Position numbers and translations under genes: made by a program. From Halalkalibacter alkalisediminis (GTDB lineage: Bacteria > Bacillota > Bacilli > Bacillales > Bacillaceae_D), in assembly GCF_028610705.1 (NCBI RefSeq), contig NZ_JAQQWT010000024.1, forward strand, positions 1 through 46,911: 46,911 nucleotides of DNA, in the 5' to 3' direction. The notes under the pieces are model-generated. The model searched no databases. It saw nothing but the letters and a program-made list of their open reading frames with translations, and was not told the origin of the DNA. Shown here piece after piece: positions 24,716 through 33,656 of the stretch; position 1 is the first letter of the stretch; each line of letters starts with the position of its first letter.

Positions 24716-25828
24716 ATGAAACCGATGATCTCTAATCCAAAAGATAGAATTACTACTGCACAAACAGTTATTTTTATTGTCAGCTATATCATTGCGGTTG
24801 GGATTCTCACCCTGCCTAGAGTTACTGTGGAGGATGTAAATACACCTGATGTTTGGATATCCGTTATTTTAGGCGGTCTGATCGCGATGATAGCAGGGAT
24901 AATAATGGTGAAATTAAGCCAACAGTTTCCTGAAAAAACCTTTTTCCAATACAGTCAGGATATTGTTGGGAAAATAGTAGGTCGGATCCTAAGTATACTT
25001 ATTATTTTTTATTTTTTAACGACTTCCGCATTTCAAATCCGAGTACTTGGAGAAGTAACAGGTTTTTATTTATTAGAAGATACCCCCACTTCGGCCATCA
25101 TTATACCAATGATGTGGATTGGTATCTATTTGATTTCGGGAGGCATAAATTCGGTCGCTCGTCTACTTGAAATCATTTTTCCCTTTACAGTTATTATTTT
25201 TTTGCTAGTGCTCTTCATGAGCTTCGAACTATTTGAAATCAATAATTTACGTCCAGTATTAGGAGTAGGAGTAATGCCTGCGTTAAAAGGGGTTAAGACA
25301 ACGGCTCTTAGCTATACAGCTTTTGAAACGTTGTTATTCCTTTTAGCATTTATGAAACAACCAGATAAATCTGTAAAAGTTGTGCTCATTGCAACGGCTA
25401 TTCCCTTAGTGTTTTACGTGGTTACGGTCGTAATGGTTATCGGAGCCTTTTCAATCGATGGAGTGGTAACAAGAACATGGCCAACGATTGACCTCATTCG
25501 AAGTTATGAATTTTCTGGGTTGATATTTGAAAGATTTGACTCTTTGTTACTTGCGGTATGGGTTATGCAAATATTTGCTACCTTTATTATCGGCTATTTC
25601 GCGGTTTCCCTGGGATTTGCTCAACTCTTCAAAAAGGACATGCTCCCATTTTCATTTGGAGTACTTCCGATTATTTACATCATTGCTATGATACCGAAAA
25701 ATATCAATCACCTATTTACATTAGGGGATTGGATCGGCAATGCTGCGCTGTTTTTATTTGGTATCCTTCCATTGCTACTTCTGATTATCACTAAAATTAA
25801 GGAGAAAAAAAATGACGCAAACCCTTAA
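24716..25828 (+). CDS. Spore germinant receptor B subunit (GerAB/APC-type permease)
   Basis: 370 residues, ten membrane helices, a member of the endospore germination permease family related to amino acid transporters. The first helix pair contains TAQTVIFIVSYIIAVGILTLPR, followed by YLISGGINSVARLLEII and GAFSIDGVVTRTWPTIDLIR. B subunits carry the germinant-binding pocket within the membrane, by homology to GerKB. AAAGGAAGTGA precedes the ATG, 21 bp after the A-subunit stop. Its end overlaps the C-subunit start by 17 bp. Confidence 0.94.
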   Translation: MKPMISNPKDRITTAQTVIFIVSYIIAVGILTLPRVTVEDVNTPDVWISVILGGLIAMIAGIIMVKLSQQFPEKTFFQYSQDIVGKIVGRILSILIIFYFLTTSAFQIRVLGEVTGFYLLEDTPTSAIIIPMMWIGIYLISGGINSVARLLEIIFPFTVIIFLLVLFMSFELFEINNLRPVLGVGVMPALKGVKTTALSYTAFETLLFLLAFMKQPDKSVKVVLIATAIPLVFYVVTVVMVIGAFSIDGVVTRTWPTIDLIRSYEFSGLIFERFDSLLLAVWVMQIFATFIIGYFAVSLGFAQLFKKDMLPFSFGVLPIIYIIAMIPKNINHLFTLGDWIGNAALFLFGILPLLLLIITKIKEKKNDANP

Positions 25829-27011
25829 AAAAATTTGGTTCTTTTTAGCTTTTGGTTCATTTCTTTTTCTTACAGGGTGTTGGGATAGTCATGAAATTGA
25901 AGAACGGGGCTTTGGAGTCGCTATGGCGTTCGATATGGGGAAGGAGTCGCAAATTGAAACGAAGCTAAAAGAAGAAGGCGCGGGATTTCCAAAAACAGAC
26001 CTTATCACACTTACCTATCAGTTTATTAATCCAATAAATACGGGTGGGCAGCAAAATAATGGTGGTGCTGCACAAAAACCCTACATAAATGTTTCTCAAA
26101 CAGGTGATTCCACCCATCAAATCATTCGTGAAATTGCAATGAGAATGGATCGTCCCGTATACACTCCACACTTAAAGGTATTAGTTATAAGTGAAGAGCT
26201 TCTAAACAAGCTCAGTTTACAAAAGTTACTCGATTTTGATCTCCGTGATGAGGAGATGAGGCTAAGCGCTTTTGTACTCGTTAGCAAGGGAAACGCGAGT
26301 GAGACACTCGATGTTAAGGGAACAGGAGACATTCCAGCGTTTCATCTGATGGAAATCATAGAGAATCGATATAAATCAACTAAGATTTTGCCTCCCATGC
26401 CTCTAGTAAAATTAACGGGTAAAATACATTCAGGCTCCAGTTTTCTCATACAAAATGTAGCCTCAGCAAGTGGAGAAGTTAAGTTAGCAGGTGCTGCTAT
26501 AATCAATGGGAAAACAAAAAAATGGCATGGTTTTTTAAATGAAGCGGACGTAGAAGGGTTAACTTGGTTAACCGGTGAGGGAGAAGGAGGTGTGTTAAAA
26601 AGTTTCGATGAGCAGACAGGTCAGATCGTCCTATTCGAGGTAAATTCAATGAAAAGAAAAATTACATCAACTATTGATGGAAACAAGATCTCCTTTGATG
26701 TGAACATCGAATCAGATGGGAGATTATCTGAAAATTGGGTCGTTACTGAGAAAGATTATGAGAACGAATTTCTAAAAAGGGTGGAAAAGGTAGCAGAAAA
26801 AGAGGTGGAGGGCTTAGTGAAGAGTGTACTAGAAAAAATGCAAGAGGAATACCAAGTTGACGTTGCGGGTTTTGGAGAACATTTAAGAATTGAGCACCCT
26901 AAGGTATGGGAAAAAGTCAAAAAAGATTGGGACCAAACTTTTAGTGAGATTCCTATCACTTATAACGTGAAATTAACTATTACAGATTATGGTACAGTAA
27001 CTTCTAAGTAA
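25812..27011 (+). CDS. Spore germinant receptor C subunit (GerAC lipoprotein)
   Basis: 399 residues. A lipoprotein signal peptide ends in LFLTGCWDSHEIEERGF, with the acylated Cys at residue 23 and the WD.xEI pattern typical of Ger(x)C proteins. The rest is the soluble multi-domain C subunit, anchored on the outer face of the inner spore membrane. It completes the receptor with the two preceding genes. The ATG lies inside the B-subunit gene, so translation is coupled. No terminator was clear downstream. Confidence 0.94.
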   Translation: MTQTLKKIWFFLAFGSFLFLTGCWDSHEIEERGFGVAMAFDMGKESQIETKLKEEGAGFPKTDLITLTYQFINPINTGGQQNNGGAAQKPYINVSQTGDSTHQIIREIAMRMDRPVYTPHLKVLVISEELLNKLSLQKLLDFDLRDEEMRLSAFVLVSKGNASETLDVKGTGDIPAFHLMEIIENRYKSTKILPPMPLVKLTGKIHSGSSFLIQNVASASGEVKLAGAAIINGKTKKWHGFLNEADVEGLTWLTGEGEGGVLKSFDEQTGQIVLFEVNSMKRKITSTIDGNKISFDVNIESDGRLSENWVVTEKDYENEFLKRVEKVAEKEVEGLVKSVLEKMQEEYQVDVAGFGEHLRIEHPKVWEKVKKDWDQTFSEIPITYNVKLTITDYGTVTSK

Positions 27012-27577
27012 AGAAAATGTAACAGGTTATTTAATAACAATAAATAATGAACCAGCTGATTTAACTTTTATCATACATAATAAATGCAGTAATGGGAAAC
27101 CATAGCTTGTCTACTATTCATGATGATGGTAGTGGTGGTCGTTACAGTTCGGTCTCGATACCACTACCAAGATTGTTAGAGCATTCGGGTGAAGAATTAA
27201 ATGTAGCCAGATTAGAATGACTCATGCACTTAAGGTCCACTTTCTTCTGTAGTCCTTTCCAGTGGTTCTTAACTGCCTGTTTCATAAAAAGTACCAGTGA
27301 TCGACCAAATAAAAACCACCCCGTATGCAAACAAGGTAAGAGCAAAACAAACAATTATTTAACTCGATTGAATTGACGAAATTACATTACCCTTCTACCT
27401 TTTTATGGTTCCTTTCGTTGATTTTGCTGAGCTTCCCATTGCGATATATGCTTATCGCTTTTCTCATTTGAATATCTACTAACTGTATTTTTAAAAGATC
27501 GTGAATAACGTAAAGTTGTTAAAACCAAGAAAAGTCAAGTTGTCACAAAATCAAAAAATTTCTCTAATCATAAGCTC
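27012..27577. other. Intergenic region after the ger operon
   Basis: 566 bp between convergent units with no gene I can support. A GTTATTTAATAAC palindrome sits near 27024. On the minus strand near 27350-27270 a short frame gives a membrane-like IIVCFALTLFAYGVVFIW followed by stops, which may be a gene relic. No clear terminator was found. Confidence 0.4.
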
Positions 27578-27832
27578 TTAATCACTACCTGTTATTAATA
27601 AATCATCTACTAAACAAGCTAATATTTTATTAGGCGTGACTTTATCCTTTTCGTTTACGTAAAGAGAAGTAATAACGCCACTTGCTCCGATAGAAATTTC
27701 TTTTAAATCACCTTCCAAAGTTTTAATTAAAATTAATTTTTCCCACTCATAGACATAGGAATCCTTTTTTATAAAAACTTTTTCAATGGTTCCCTTATAG
27801 GGACTTACTATTATATGATCTATATGATTCAT
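27578..27832 (-). CDS. Biotinyl/lipoyl-fold mini-protein without a modifiable lysine
   Basis: 84 residues showing the two quasi-repeats of the hammerhead fold: VSPYKGTIEKVFIKKDSYV in the first half and IGASGVITSLYVNEKDKV in the second, ending KILACLVDD. At the hairpin tip, where carrier domains have E-A-M-K-M or a lipoyl Lys, this protein has T-L-E-G-D, with Gly41 in the place of the lysine. It therefore should not carry biotin or lipoate. AGGGAGGT precedes the ATG, 42 bp after the glutamate dehydrogenase stop, so it is probably co-transcribed with it. A regulatory or structural role with that enzyme is an inference; I know no precedent. Confidence 0.75.
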   Translation of the reverse strand: MNHIDHIIVSPYKGTIEKVFIKKDSYVYEWEKLILIKTLEGDLKEISIGASGVITSLYVNEKDKVTPNKILACLVDDLLITGSD

Positions 27833-27874
27833 GGTTAATACCTCCCTTATTTAATCAATGTTAATACCATGTTA

Positions 27875-29167
27875 TTAAATCCAACCCCTAAAGCGAGAGG
27901 CTTCTGCCATTCTACGTACACCGGTTATATAAGCTGCTAGACGCATGTCAACTTGATAGAGTTGTGATGCATGATATATATTTTCAAACGAATTTTCCAT
28001 AATTGTGCGTAATTTATTATCTATATCTTCTTCTGTCCAATAATATCCTTGATTGTTTTGTACCCATTCAAAATAGGAAACAGTGACTCCGCCAGAACTG
28101 GCTAAAACATCTGGCACTAAAAATATGTCCCGATCGGTTAAAATTTTTGTTGCTTCTAATGTTGTTGGTCCATTTGCAGCCTCAACGACAATCTTTGCCT
28201 TTATTTCATGAGCATTTTCCAATGTGATTTGGTTAGAGATAGCAGCAGGTACAAGGATATCACAATCAGATTTGAGAAGTGCTTCATTGGTTATTGTATT
28301 TTTATAGAGCTTGGTCACAGTTCCATAACTATCACGCTTACTTAACAAGTGAGTGATATCAAGTCCTTCTTTATCATATAGAGCCCCATATGCATCGGAT
28401 ATTCCAACAATCTTTGCTCCGGCATCATGCATGAATTTAGCTAGGAAGCTTCCAGCGTTGCCAAATCCTTGTATAATCACTCGTGCCCCTTTTAATTTGA
28501 GGCCTTTTTTCTTTGCAGCTTCTTCAATACAAATGGTTACCCCTCTTGCTGTAGCACTTTCTCTCCCTTGTGATCCTCCAAGGGCAAGTGGCTTTCCAGT
28601 AATAAAACCTGGTGAATCAAATTCTCGAATGCGGCTATATTCGTCCATCATCCAAGCCATAATTTGTGAATTTGTAAATACATCTGGTGCTGGAATGTCT
28701 TTTGTTGGACCGACCACTTGACTTATCGCTCGAACATACCCCCGGCTTAACCCTTCTAATTCACGAAAAGACATGTTTCTAGGTTCACAAATAATACCGC
28801 CCTTTCCACCTCCATAGGGGAGATTGGCAATACCGCACTTTAAACTCATCCAAAGAGATAATGCTTTAACTTCTTCTTCGTTTACATCTGGGTGGAATCG
28901 CACCCCACCTTTTGTTGGGCCAACTGCATCATTGTGTTGTGCACGATAGCCCGTAAATATTTCCACTTTCCCATTATCCATACGAACTGGTATACGTACA
29001 GTAAGCATTCTTAATGGTTCTTTAAGCAGCTCAAACATCTCATCTGAATAACCTAATTTATCTAAAGCTTCATGAACCACGTTTTGTGTAGATTTAAACA
29101 GACTTAATGTTTTTCCATCTTCATTACTTTGGGATTGAAGACGATTTAACTCCTTTGTTGTACTCAT
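27875..29167 (-). CDS. gudB: NAD-dependent glutamate dehydrogenase (GudB/RocG type)
   Basis: 430 residues, very close over its whole length to Bacillus catabolic glutamate dehydrogenases. The catalytic region has GPTKGGVRFHP, LPYGGGKGGI with the active-site Lys, and GPTKDIPAPDVFTN. The nucleotide domain has IIQGFGNAGSFLAKF. The C-terminus ASRFRGWI is the family ending. It deaminates glutamate to 2-oxoglutarate and ammonium. Placed 83 bp after glsA, it continues the path from glutamine to the TCA cycle. The GudB versus RocG name is by similarity; there is no duplicated insertion like that of inactive B. subtilis 168 GudB in the part I checked. Confidence 0.93.
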   Translation of the reverse strand: MSTTKELNRLQSQSNEDGKTLSLFKSTQNVVHEALDKLGYSDEMFELLKEPLRMLTVRIPVRMDNGKVEIFTGYRAQHNDAVGPTKGGVRFHPDVNEEEVKALSLWMSLKCGIANLPYGGGKGGIICEPRNMSFRELEGLSRGYVRAISQVVGPTKDIPAPDVFTNSQIMAWMMDEYSRIREFDSPGFITGKPLALGGSQGRESATARGVTICIEEAAKKKGLKLKGARVIIQGFGNAGSFLAKFMHDAGAKIVGISDAYGALYDKEGLDITHLLSKRDSYGTVTKLYKNTITNEALLKSDCDILVPAAISNQITLENAHEIKAKIVVEAANGPTTLEATKILTDRDIFLVPDVLASSGGVTVSYFEWVQNNQGYYWTEEDIDNKLRTIMENSFENIYHASQLYQVDMRLAAYITGVRRMAEASRFRGWI

Positions 29168-29250
29168 TGTTCATTCCACCTTTATTTAGTTTTCATTAGC
29201 ATTTACATAAATGTTTAATGATTGTATATAATTGAATGCGATTGTAATCA

Positions 29251-30219
29251 TTAAAAAATACTAAAGTCCCACACCTCAGCAATATGTTTTAATAGCTCAA
29301 CACCTGCAAGGCTATTACCATATTCATCTATAGCAGGTCCGTAAATACCAATACCACAGCCCGTTTGAAAAGGTAATTCCTGGCGGTATCTAGCTGGAAC
29401 TGATGCCATAATCCCACCGGACACTCCGCTTTTTGCTGGTATTCCAACAAATGCTGCAAATTTCCCTGAAGCATTATACATTCCGCAAGTTAACATTAAA
29501 CCTTTAATTAGCTTGGCTAGTTGTTTAGGAAAGATTTGTCTCTTGTGAATGGGGTCGTATCCATTTTGGGATAGAATTAAACCAATTAGCGCAATATCCT
29601 TTGTATTTACTTCGATTGAACATTGTTTTAAGTAAACTTCTAACGCCACCTCTACTTCTGATTCTAAAAATCCACTTTCTTTCAAATAATAAGCTAAAGC
29701 TCTATTTCGATTTGCTGTTTTCCACTCAGACTGAAATACTTTTTCATTCAAGGTTGGTCGTTTCCCAACCATTTTTTCTATTAATGCATATATTGATTCT
29801 AACTTTTGCTCTGGCGATTCTCCATAAAGAAGAGACGCTACTGTAATCGCTCCCGCGTTAATCATTGGATTAAACGGTTTACCCGGTTTATGCATTTCTA
29901 ATCGAACGATAGAGTTAAATGCGTCCCCTGTAGGTTCTACATCAACACGTTCTAATACATAAGAAATTCCACGGTCTAAACATGCAGCAATAAAACTAAT
30001 GACTTTTGAGATACTTTGCAAAGTAAACGGGATTTCCCAATCTCCTGACTTGATTTCCACTCCATCGGGATTAATCATGTAAACTCCTAAATCCGATAGA
30101 TTTGACTCCTTTAAAGCAGGAATATAGTCAGCACATTGGCCATTAATGCCTAACGAACGATAGTTCATGACCCATTCGTCAAGGTATTTTTCCTCCTTAG
30201 AAATCATTTTTAGATTCAT
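29251..30219 (-). CDS. glsA: Glutaminase
   Basis: 322 residues, a serine-dependent beta-lactamase-fold glutaminase. The catalytic S69-x-x-K72 is in FTLQSISKV. Other conserved parts are MINAGAIT, EVNTKDIALIGLILSQNG, LTCGMYNASGKFA and GIPAKSGVSGGIMASVP. It hydrolyses glutamine to glutamate and ammonium. The next gene is glutamate dehydrogenase, and the gene upstream on the same strand is the glutamine transporter. A GlnL-type promoter element lies about 70 bp upstream and a cre-like site just ahead of the ribosome binding site (AAGGGGGGC). Confidence 0.95.
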   Translation of the reverse strand: MNLKMISKEEKYLDEWVMNYRSLGINGQCADYIPALKESNLSDLGVYMINPDGVEIKSGDWEIPFTLQSISKVISFIAACLDRGISYVLERVDVEPTGDAFNSIVRLEMHKPGKPFNPMINAGAITVASLLYGESPEQKLESIYALIEKMVGKRPTLNEKVFQSEWKTANRNRALAYYLKESGFLESEVEVALEVYLKQCSIEVNTKDIALIGLILSQNGYDPIHKRQIFPKQLAKLIKGLMLTCGMYNASGKFAAFVGIPAKSGVSGGIMASVPARYRQELPFQTGCGIGIYGPAIDEYGNSLAGVELLKHIAEVWDFSIF

Positions 30220-30231
30220 CTCTGCCCCCCT

Positions 30232-30245
30232 TGTAAGCGTTTTCG
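30232..30245. promoter_or_regulatory. cre-like site at the glsA 5' end
   Basis: TGTAAGCGTTTTCG matches the cre consensus at all fixed positions except the last base. It ends 13 bp before the glsA start codon, so CcpA bound here would act as a roadblock. Confidence 0.5.
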
Positions 30246-30270
30246 TTATTTTGTTTAATAGATATAATTC

Positions 30271-30318
30271 AGTTTAGAATTTAAGCTACGAAAAGAATCA
30301 AAACACTACAAATTAATC
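30271..30318 (-). promoter_or_regulatory. GlnL-type activator element of glsA
   Basis: This 48-bp stretch is 40/48 identical to 32189-32236 before alsT. Inside, the minus strand at 30303-30288 reads TTTTGA-TTCT-TTTCGT, two changes from the GlnL box TTTTGT-N4-TTTTGT known from B. subtilis. Two CTAC steps are exactly 20 bp apart. A TATAT -10-like element lies just downstream. Confidence 0.7.
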
Positions 30319-30440
30319 AAAAAATTATTTTCTAAATTATTATTTATTCCTGTTTTACATCGTTACATTAGGCTGAACAGATAGGGGGGAATACATCGAT
30401 AGCTATAACTGCTTTTTGCTAAGCTAAAAATATGAATGAT

Positions 30441-30484
30441 AAACAAAATAATCCAGTCTTAATCAAAAAGAAGACTGGATTATT
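30441..30484 (-). terminator. Terminator of alsT
   Basis: A perfect 14-bp stem AATAATCCAGTCTT (30447-30460) with its complement (30471-30484), followed on the minus strand by TTTTGTTTATC. It lies 56 bp past the alsT stop, so glsA has its own promoter. Confidence 0.85.
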
Positions 30485-30539
30485 CCAAAATGAGCATTTA
30501 TTAAATTCGTTTCCGGTAGTCAAAGAGCTTTCTTGTCTT

Positions 30540-31955
30540 TTATGCTTCTTTACGTTTCTCGACTTCTTCCTCTTTCCAGCATTCTACATTTTTAAGCCCC
30601 TTAATATTACTTGCATAAAATACAGGATCTCTTCCCTCTTTTTTCTGTTTTAAGTAATCTTTTAATACGGCTATTGCGATTTTCCCAATGAAAGCCAGGG
30701 CGATTAAGTTCGTGATGGCCATAAGTGCCATAAATAGGTCAGCTAAATTCCAAACCATGCTTAAACTTGAAACGGAACCTAAAAGAATCATCCCTAACAC
30801 AGCTAGTCGGAAGACAAAAATGGCTGCTTTATTTTCCTTAATATATCCAATGTTAGATTCCCCGTAGTAATAATTTCCAATAATTGAACTAAAGCAAAAT
30901 AATAGGATCGCAATAGCGACGAAAATACTTGCCCACGGTCCGACGTGGCTGGCTAATGCACTCTGAGTAAGCTGAATGCCACCCATTCCTTCTCCAGCAA
31001 TTCCAGATAATAAAATAATAAACGCTGTTGCACTACAAATTAATAAGGTATCAACAAAAACACCTAGTGTTTGAACAAACCCCTGTTTTGCGGGGTGACT
31101 TACATCCGCTGTTGCTGCTGCAACAGGTGCACTTCCCATACCAGCTTCGTTAGAAAATAATCCACGTTTTACACCATTCATTATGGCTGCACCTATTCCA
31201 CCAGCAACTGCTTCGTTTAAGCCAAATGCGCTAGATACGATAAGACCCATGACTCTTGGAATTTCACCAATGTTTAAAATCACTATATATGCAACCAATA
31301 TTAAATAACATATAGCCATGACAGGTACGATCACCTGAGACACTTTAGCAATACGTTTAACACCTCCAAAGATAACAAATCCGGTAAGTATGGTTAAACC
31401 TATACCGATTATAAGGCGATTCGTACCAAATGCTTCCTCAAATGCAACTGTAATGGTATTTGCTTGAACGGAATTGAAAGCTAGTCCAAAACAGAAGGTG
31501 ATTAAAAGCGCAAATAAAACGCCCATCCACCTTGCCCCAATTGCTTTTTCCATATAGTAGGCTGGACCCCCTTTGAATCCACTTGTATCTTTTACTTTAT
31601 AGACTTGAGCTAAAGTACTTTCAATAAAGCTTAATGCTGCACCGAAGATTGCGACAATCCACATCCAGAATACAGCACCTGGACCACCTAATGTAATCGC
31701 AATGGCTACCCCAGCTAGATTACCTGTACCAATTCTTGAAGCTGCACTAATACAGAAGGCTCCAAATGATGAAACTTGAGTCTTTCCATTACTAGTAGTA
31801 GGACTATCTTTCATCAAACGAAACATTTCTCTTAGATTTGTAACCTGAACAAATTTTGTTCGGAAAGTAAAATAAATACCTAAACCAACAAGTAAAGCAA
31901 TTAAAACATAGGACCACAGAATTGTATTACCCCAATTAATCAAACTTTCTACCAC
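30540..31955 (-). CDS. alsT: Sodium:glutamine/alanine symporter (AlsT/GlnT, AGCS family)
   Basis: 471 residues with about 11 membrane helices. The AGCS signature is present as AASRIGTGNLAGVAIAITLGG (shown in part) and the later GLFSNEAGMGSAPVAAATA and GGPAYYMEKAIG. The start is taken at a GTG at 31955, eight bases after AGAGGTGAT; the GTG at 31964 lies within that site. The family imports alanine, glycine or glutamine with Na+. Because the gene shares its promoter element with glsA and sits beside glnKL, glutamine is the most likely substrate, as for GlnT of B. subtilis. Confidence 0.92.
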   Translation of the reverse strand: MVESLINWGNTILWSYVLIALLVGLGIYFTFRTKFVQVTNLREMFRLMKDSPTTSNGKTQVSSFGAFCISAASRIGTGNLAGVAIAITLGGPGAVFWMWIVAIFGAALSFIESTLAQVYKVKDTSGFKGGPAYYMEKAIGARWMGVLFALLITFCFGLAFNSVQANTITVAFEEAFGTNRLIIGIGLTILTGFVIFGGVKRIAKVSQVIVPVMAICYLILVAYIVILNIGEIPRVMGLIVSSAFGLNEAVAGGIGAAIMNGVKRGLFSNEAGMGSAPVAAATADVSHPAKQGFVQTLGVFVDTLLICSATAFIILLSGIAGEGMGGIQLTQSALASHVGPWASIFVAIAILLFCFSSIIGNYYYGESNIGYIKENKAAIFVFRLAVLGMILLGSVSSLSMVWNLADLFMALMAITNLIALAFIGKIAIAVLKDYLKQKKEGRDPVFYASNIKGLKNVECWKEEEVEKRKEA

Positions 31956-32188
31956 AAGGATCACCTCTTTGTTTTTTTATAAGCCAAAGCAGCATCTTTC
32001 TACGTTTATACCTTATTGAGGTATGCATAACTTCTCAAAAGCAGATTTATTGTCGGTTATCTCCTATTTGCTGCTGTACGAATTCATCCTGATATTTCTC
32101 TTTAATCGATTATCCAATTCCTTCCTTTTTAAATTGAAGATACCTCCTTTGTATGCGCTTTCACCAGAGAACCTAACAAATATACTTT

Positions 32189-32236
32189 AGTTTAGAATCT
32201 AGGCTACAAAAAGAAACAGAATACTACAAATAAAAC
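32189..32236 (-). promoter_or_regulatory. GlnL-type activator element of alsT
   Basis: The partner of 30271-30318 (40/48 identical). The minus strand at 32221-32206 reads TTCTGT-TTCT-TTTTGT, one change from the B. subtilis GlnL box TTTTGT-N4-TTTTGT. A TATATT -10-like hexamer follows 30 bp or so downstream and no good -35 is present, as expected for an activated promoter. Confidence 0.75.
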
Positions 32237-32345
32237 GAAAATTTTATTTAATATTTGTAGATGTGCTATAGTAATTGAATAAAAAGAATCTTTTATATAA
32301 ACTAACTTTAATTAGTTGGAATTTTCACATGGGAAGTGACACATT

Positions 32346-33656
32346 TTGAATATGAATCCTTTACTAAGGAAAGAGCGGACTATTATTCTATTCATGATAT
32401 TTTTTGTTCCATTAGCAGGCGAAATTAACTTTTATCCGATTAATGAAACGTTTCGAGTTAGCTTAGGACCACCAACTCTTTTCTTATTCCTTCTATTTTT
32501 AAGAAAGTCTGCCATTATCCCAGGTTTTTTAACAGCTGTACTTGTTGTGTTGTTTCGAATGCTACTAGATTTCATGATGCAATCAAACTTTAACTGGTTA
32601 ATTTCGTTTGAAACTCATTATCCGACTTTTTTCTTTTACTTCACTTATACTTGCCTTTTTTATTTCGCAAAAGTTAATCGTTTTCACCATCGTCCTTGGA
32701 TCATTGGTTTATTTGGTATAATCATTGAAATATTGTCCGACTTTGCAGAGTTACTCATGCAATATATTGTATTTGGAGTTCGCTTTCCTTCAGGCTTATT
32801 GTCCGAAATAGTTCTTATTGCTCTTTTTCATAGCTTTATGGTATTGGGTGTTTTTAGTATGATGAAACTATATGAAGCACAATCTCGAGAAATCGAAGTT
32901 CGAAAGAGAAATGAACATATGTTATTACACGTTTCTAATTTATATGAGGAAACGATTCATTTGAAAAAAACACTTCAAAATTCAGAAACGATTACTAGAA
33001 AAGCTTACGAACTATATAGAGAATTAAATCAACATCATCCTATAGAAGACAAACTCCTAAAAAAAACTCGTCAACAATTACTTGAAATTGCTGGTGAAGT
33101 ACATGACATTAAAAAAGATAGTCAAAGAATTTTTGCCGGATTATCAAAACTTATTTCAAATGAAAGCTTTACAGATTACGTCAATATTACCGAACTAATT
33201 AAAATAATTGTTCGAGCCAATGAAAAATATGCTAGTTTATTAGAAAAAGATATTCACTTTAGCTTTATCATTAAAGGGGTTCATCCCTCTTACCATATAT
33301 ATACCATTCTATCGATTGTCAATAATTTAGTCGCAAACGCTGTAGAAGCCATTCAAGAAAAGGGAACGATCAAAATAGAGGTTAGTTCTCAGCCGCCGAA
33401 TTCAGTTGAATTTCGGGTTGAAGATGACGGACCTGGTATCTCAGAAAAGTATAGGGAATTAATATTCAAACCTGGCTTCACTTCTAAATATGACGGTATG
33501 GGTAATCCCTCGACAGGTATTGGGTTAACCTTTGTAGAAGACATGGTCACAAAGCTTAATGGAAACGCTACCTTCCAAAGTGACACAAGAGAAAAAGGGA
33601 CAATATTTACAATTTGCTTGCCAGTTGAGAATTTAATTGAAAAGGAGGATTCATAA
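32346..33656 (+). CDS. glnK: Glutamine-sensing histidine kinase GlnK
   Basis: 436 residues. The N-terminal 190 or so contain about six membrane helices (FMIFFVPLAGEINFYP, GPPTLFLFLLFL, FFFYFTYTCLFYFA). A coiled-coil linker and dimerisation region with the likely phosphorylated His in EVHDIKKDSQRI follow. The ATPase domain has the N box NNLVANAVEAI and the G1 box VEDDGPGIS. It matches B. subtilis GlnK (YcbA), which controls glutaminase and glutamine transport. The TTG start at 32346 follows GGGAAGTGA. Its stop overlaps the glnL start by one base. Confidence 0.9.
   Translation: MNMNPLLRKERTIILFMIFFVPLAGEINFYPINETFRVSLGPPTLFLFLLFLRKSAIIPGFLTAVLVVLFRMLLDFMMQSNFNWLISFETHYPTFFFYFTYTCLFYFAKVNRFHHRPWIIGLFGIIIEILSDFAELLMQYIVFGVRFPSGLLSEIVLIALFHSFMVLGVFSMMKLYEAQSREIEVRKRNEHMLLHVSNLYEETIHLKKTLQNSETITRKAYELYRELNQHHPIEDKLLKKTRQQLLEIAGEVHDIKKDSQRIFAGLSKLISNESFTDYVNITELIKIIVRANEKYASLLEKDIHFSFIIKGVHPSYHIYTILSIVNNLVANAVEAIQEKGTIKIEVSSQPPNSVEFRVEDDGPGISEKYRELIFKPGFTSKYDGMGNPSTGIGLTFVEDMVTKLNGNATFQSDTREKGTIFTICLPVENLIEKEDS

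Noticed and set aside
27119-27220. Plus-strand 42-codon frame starting near 27091 with many Gly and Ser
   Set aside because: No ribosome binding site and no homologue recognised; it overlaps the other doubtful frame on the opposite strand.
27142-27354. 70-codon minus-strand ORF after the ger operon
   Set aside because: No ribosome binding site, no recognisable domain, and a neighbouring frame shows an equally plausible membrane fragment, so it is more likely decayed sequence.
28353-28721. 122-codon plus-strand ORF inside gudB
   Set aside because: It is an antisense shadow of a strongly conserved gene and its composition mirrors gudB codons.
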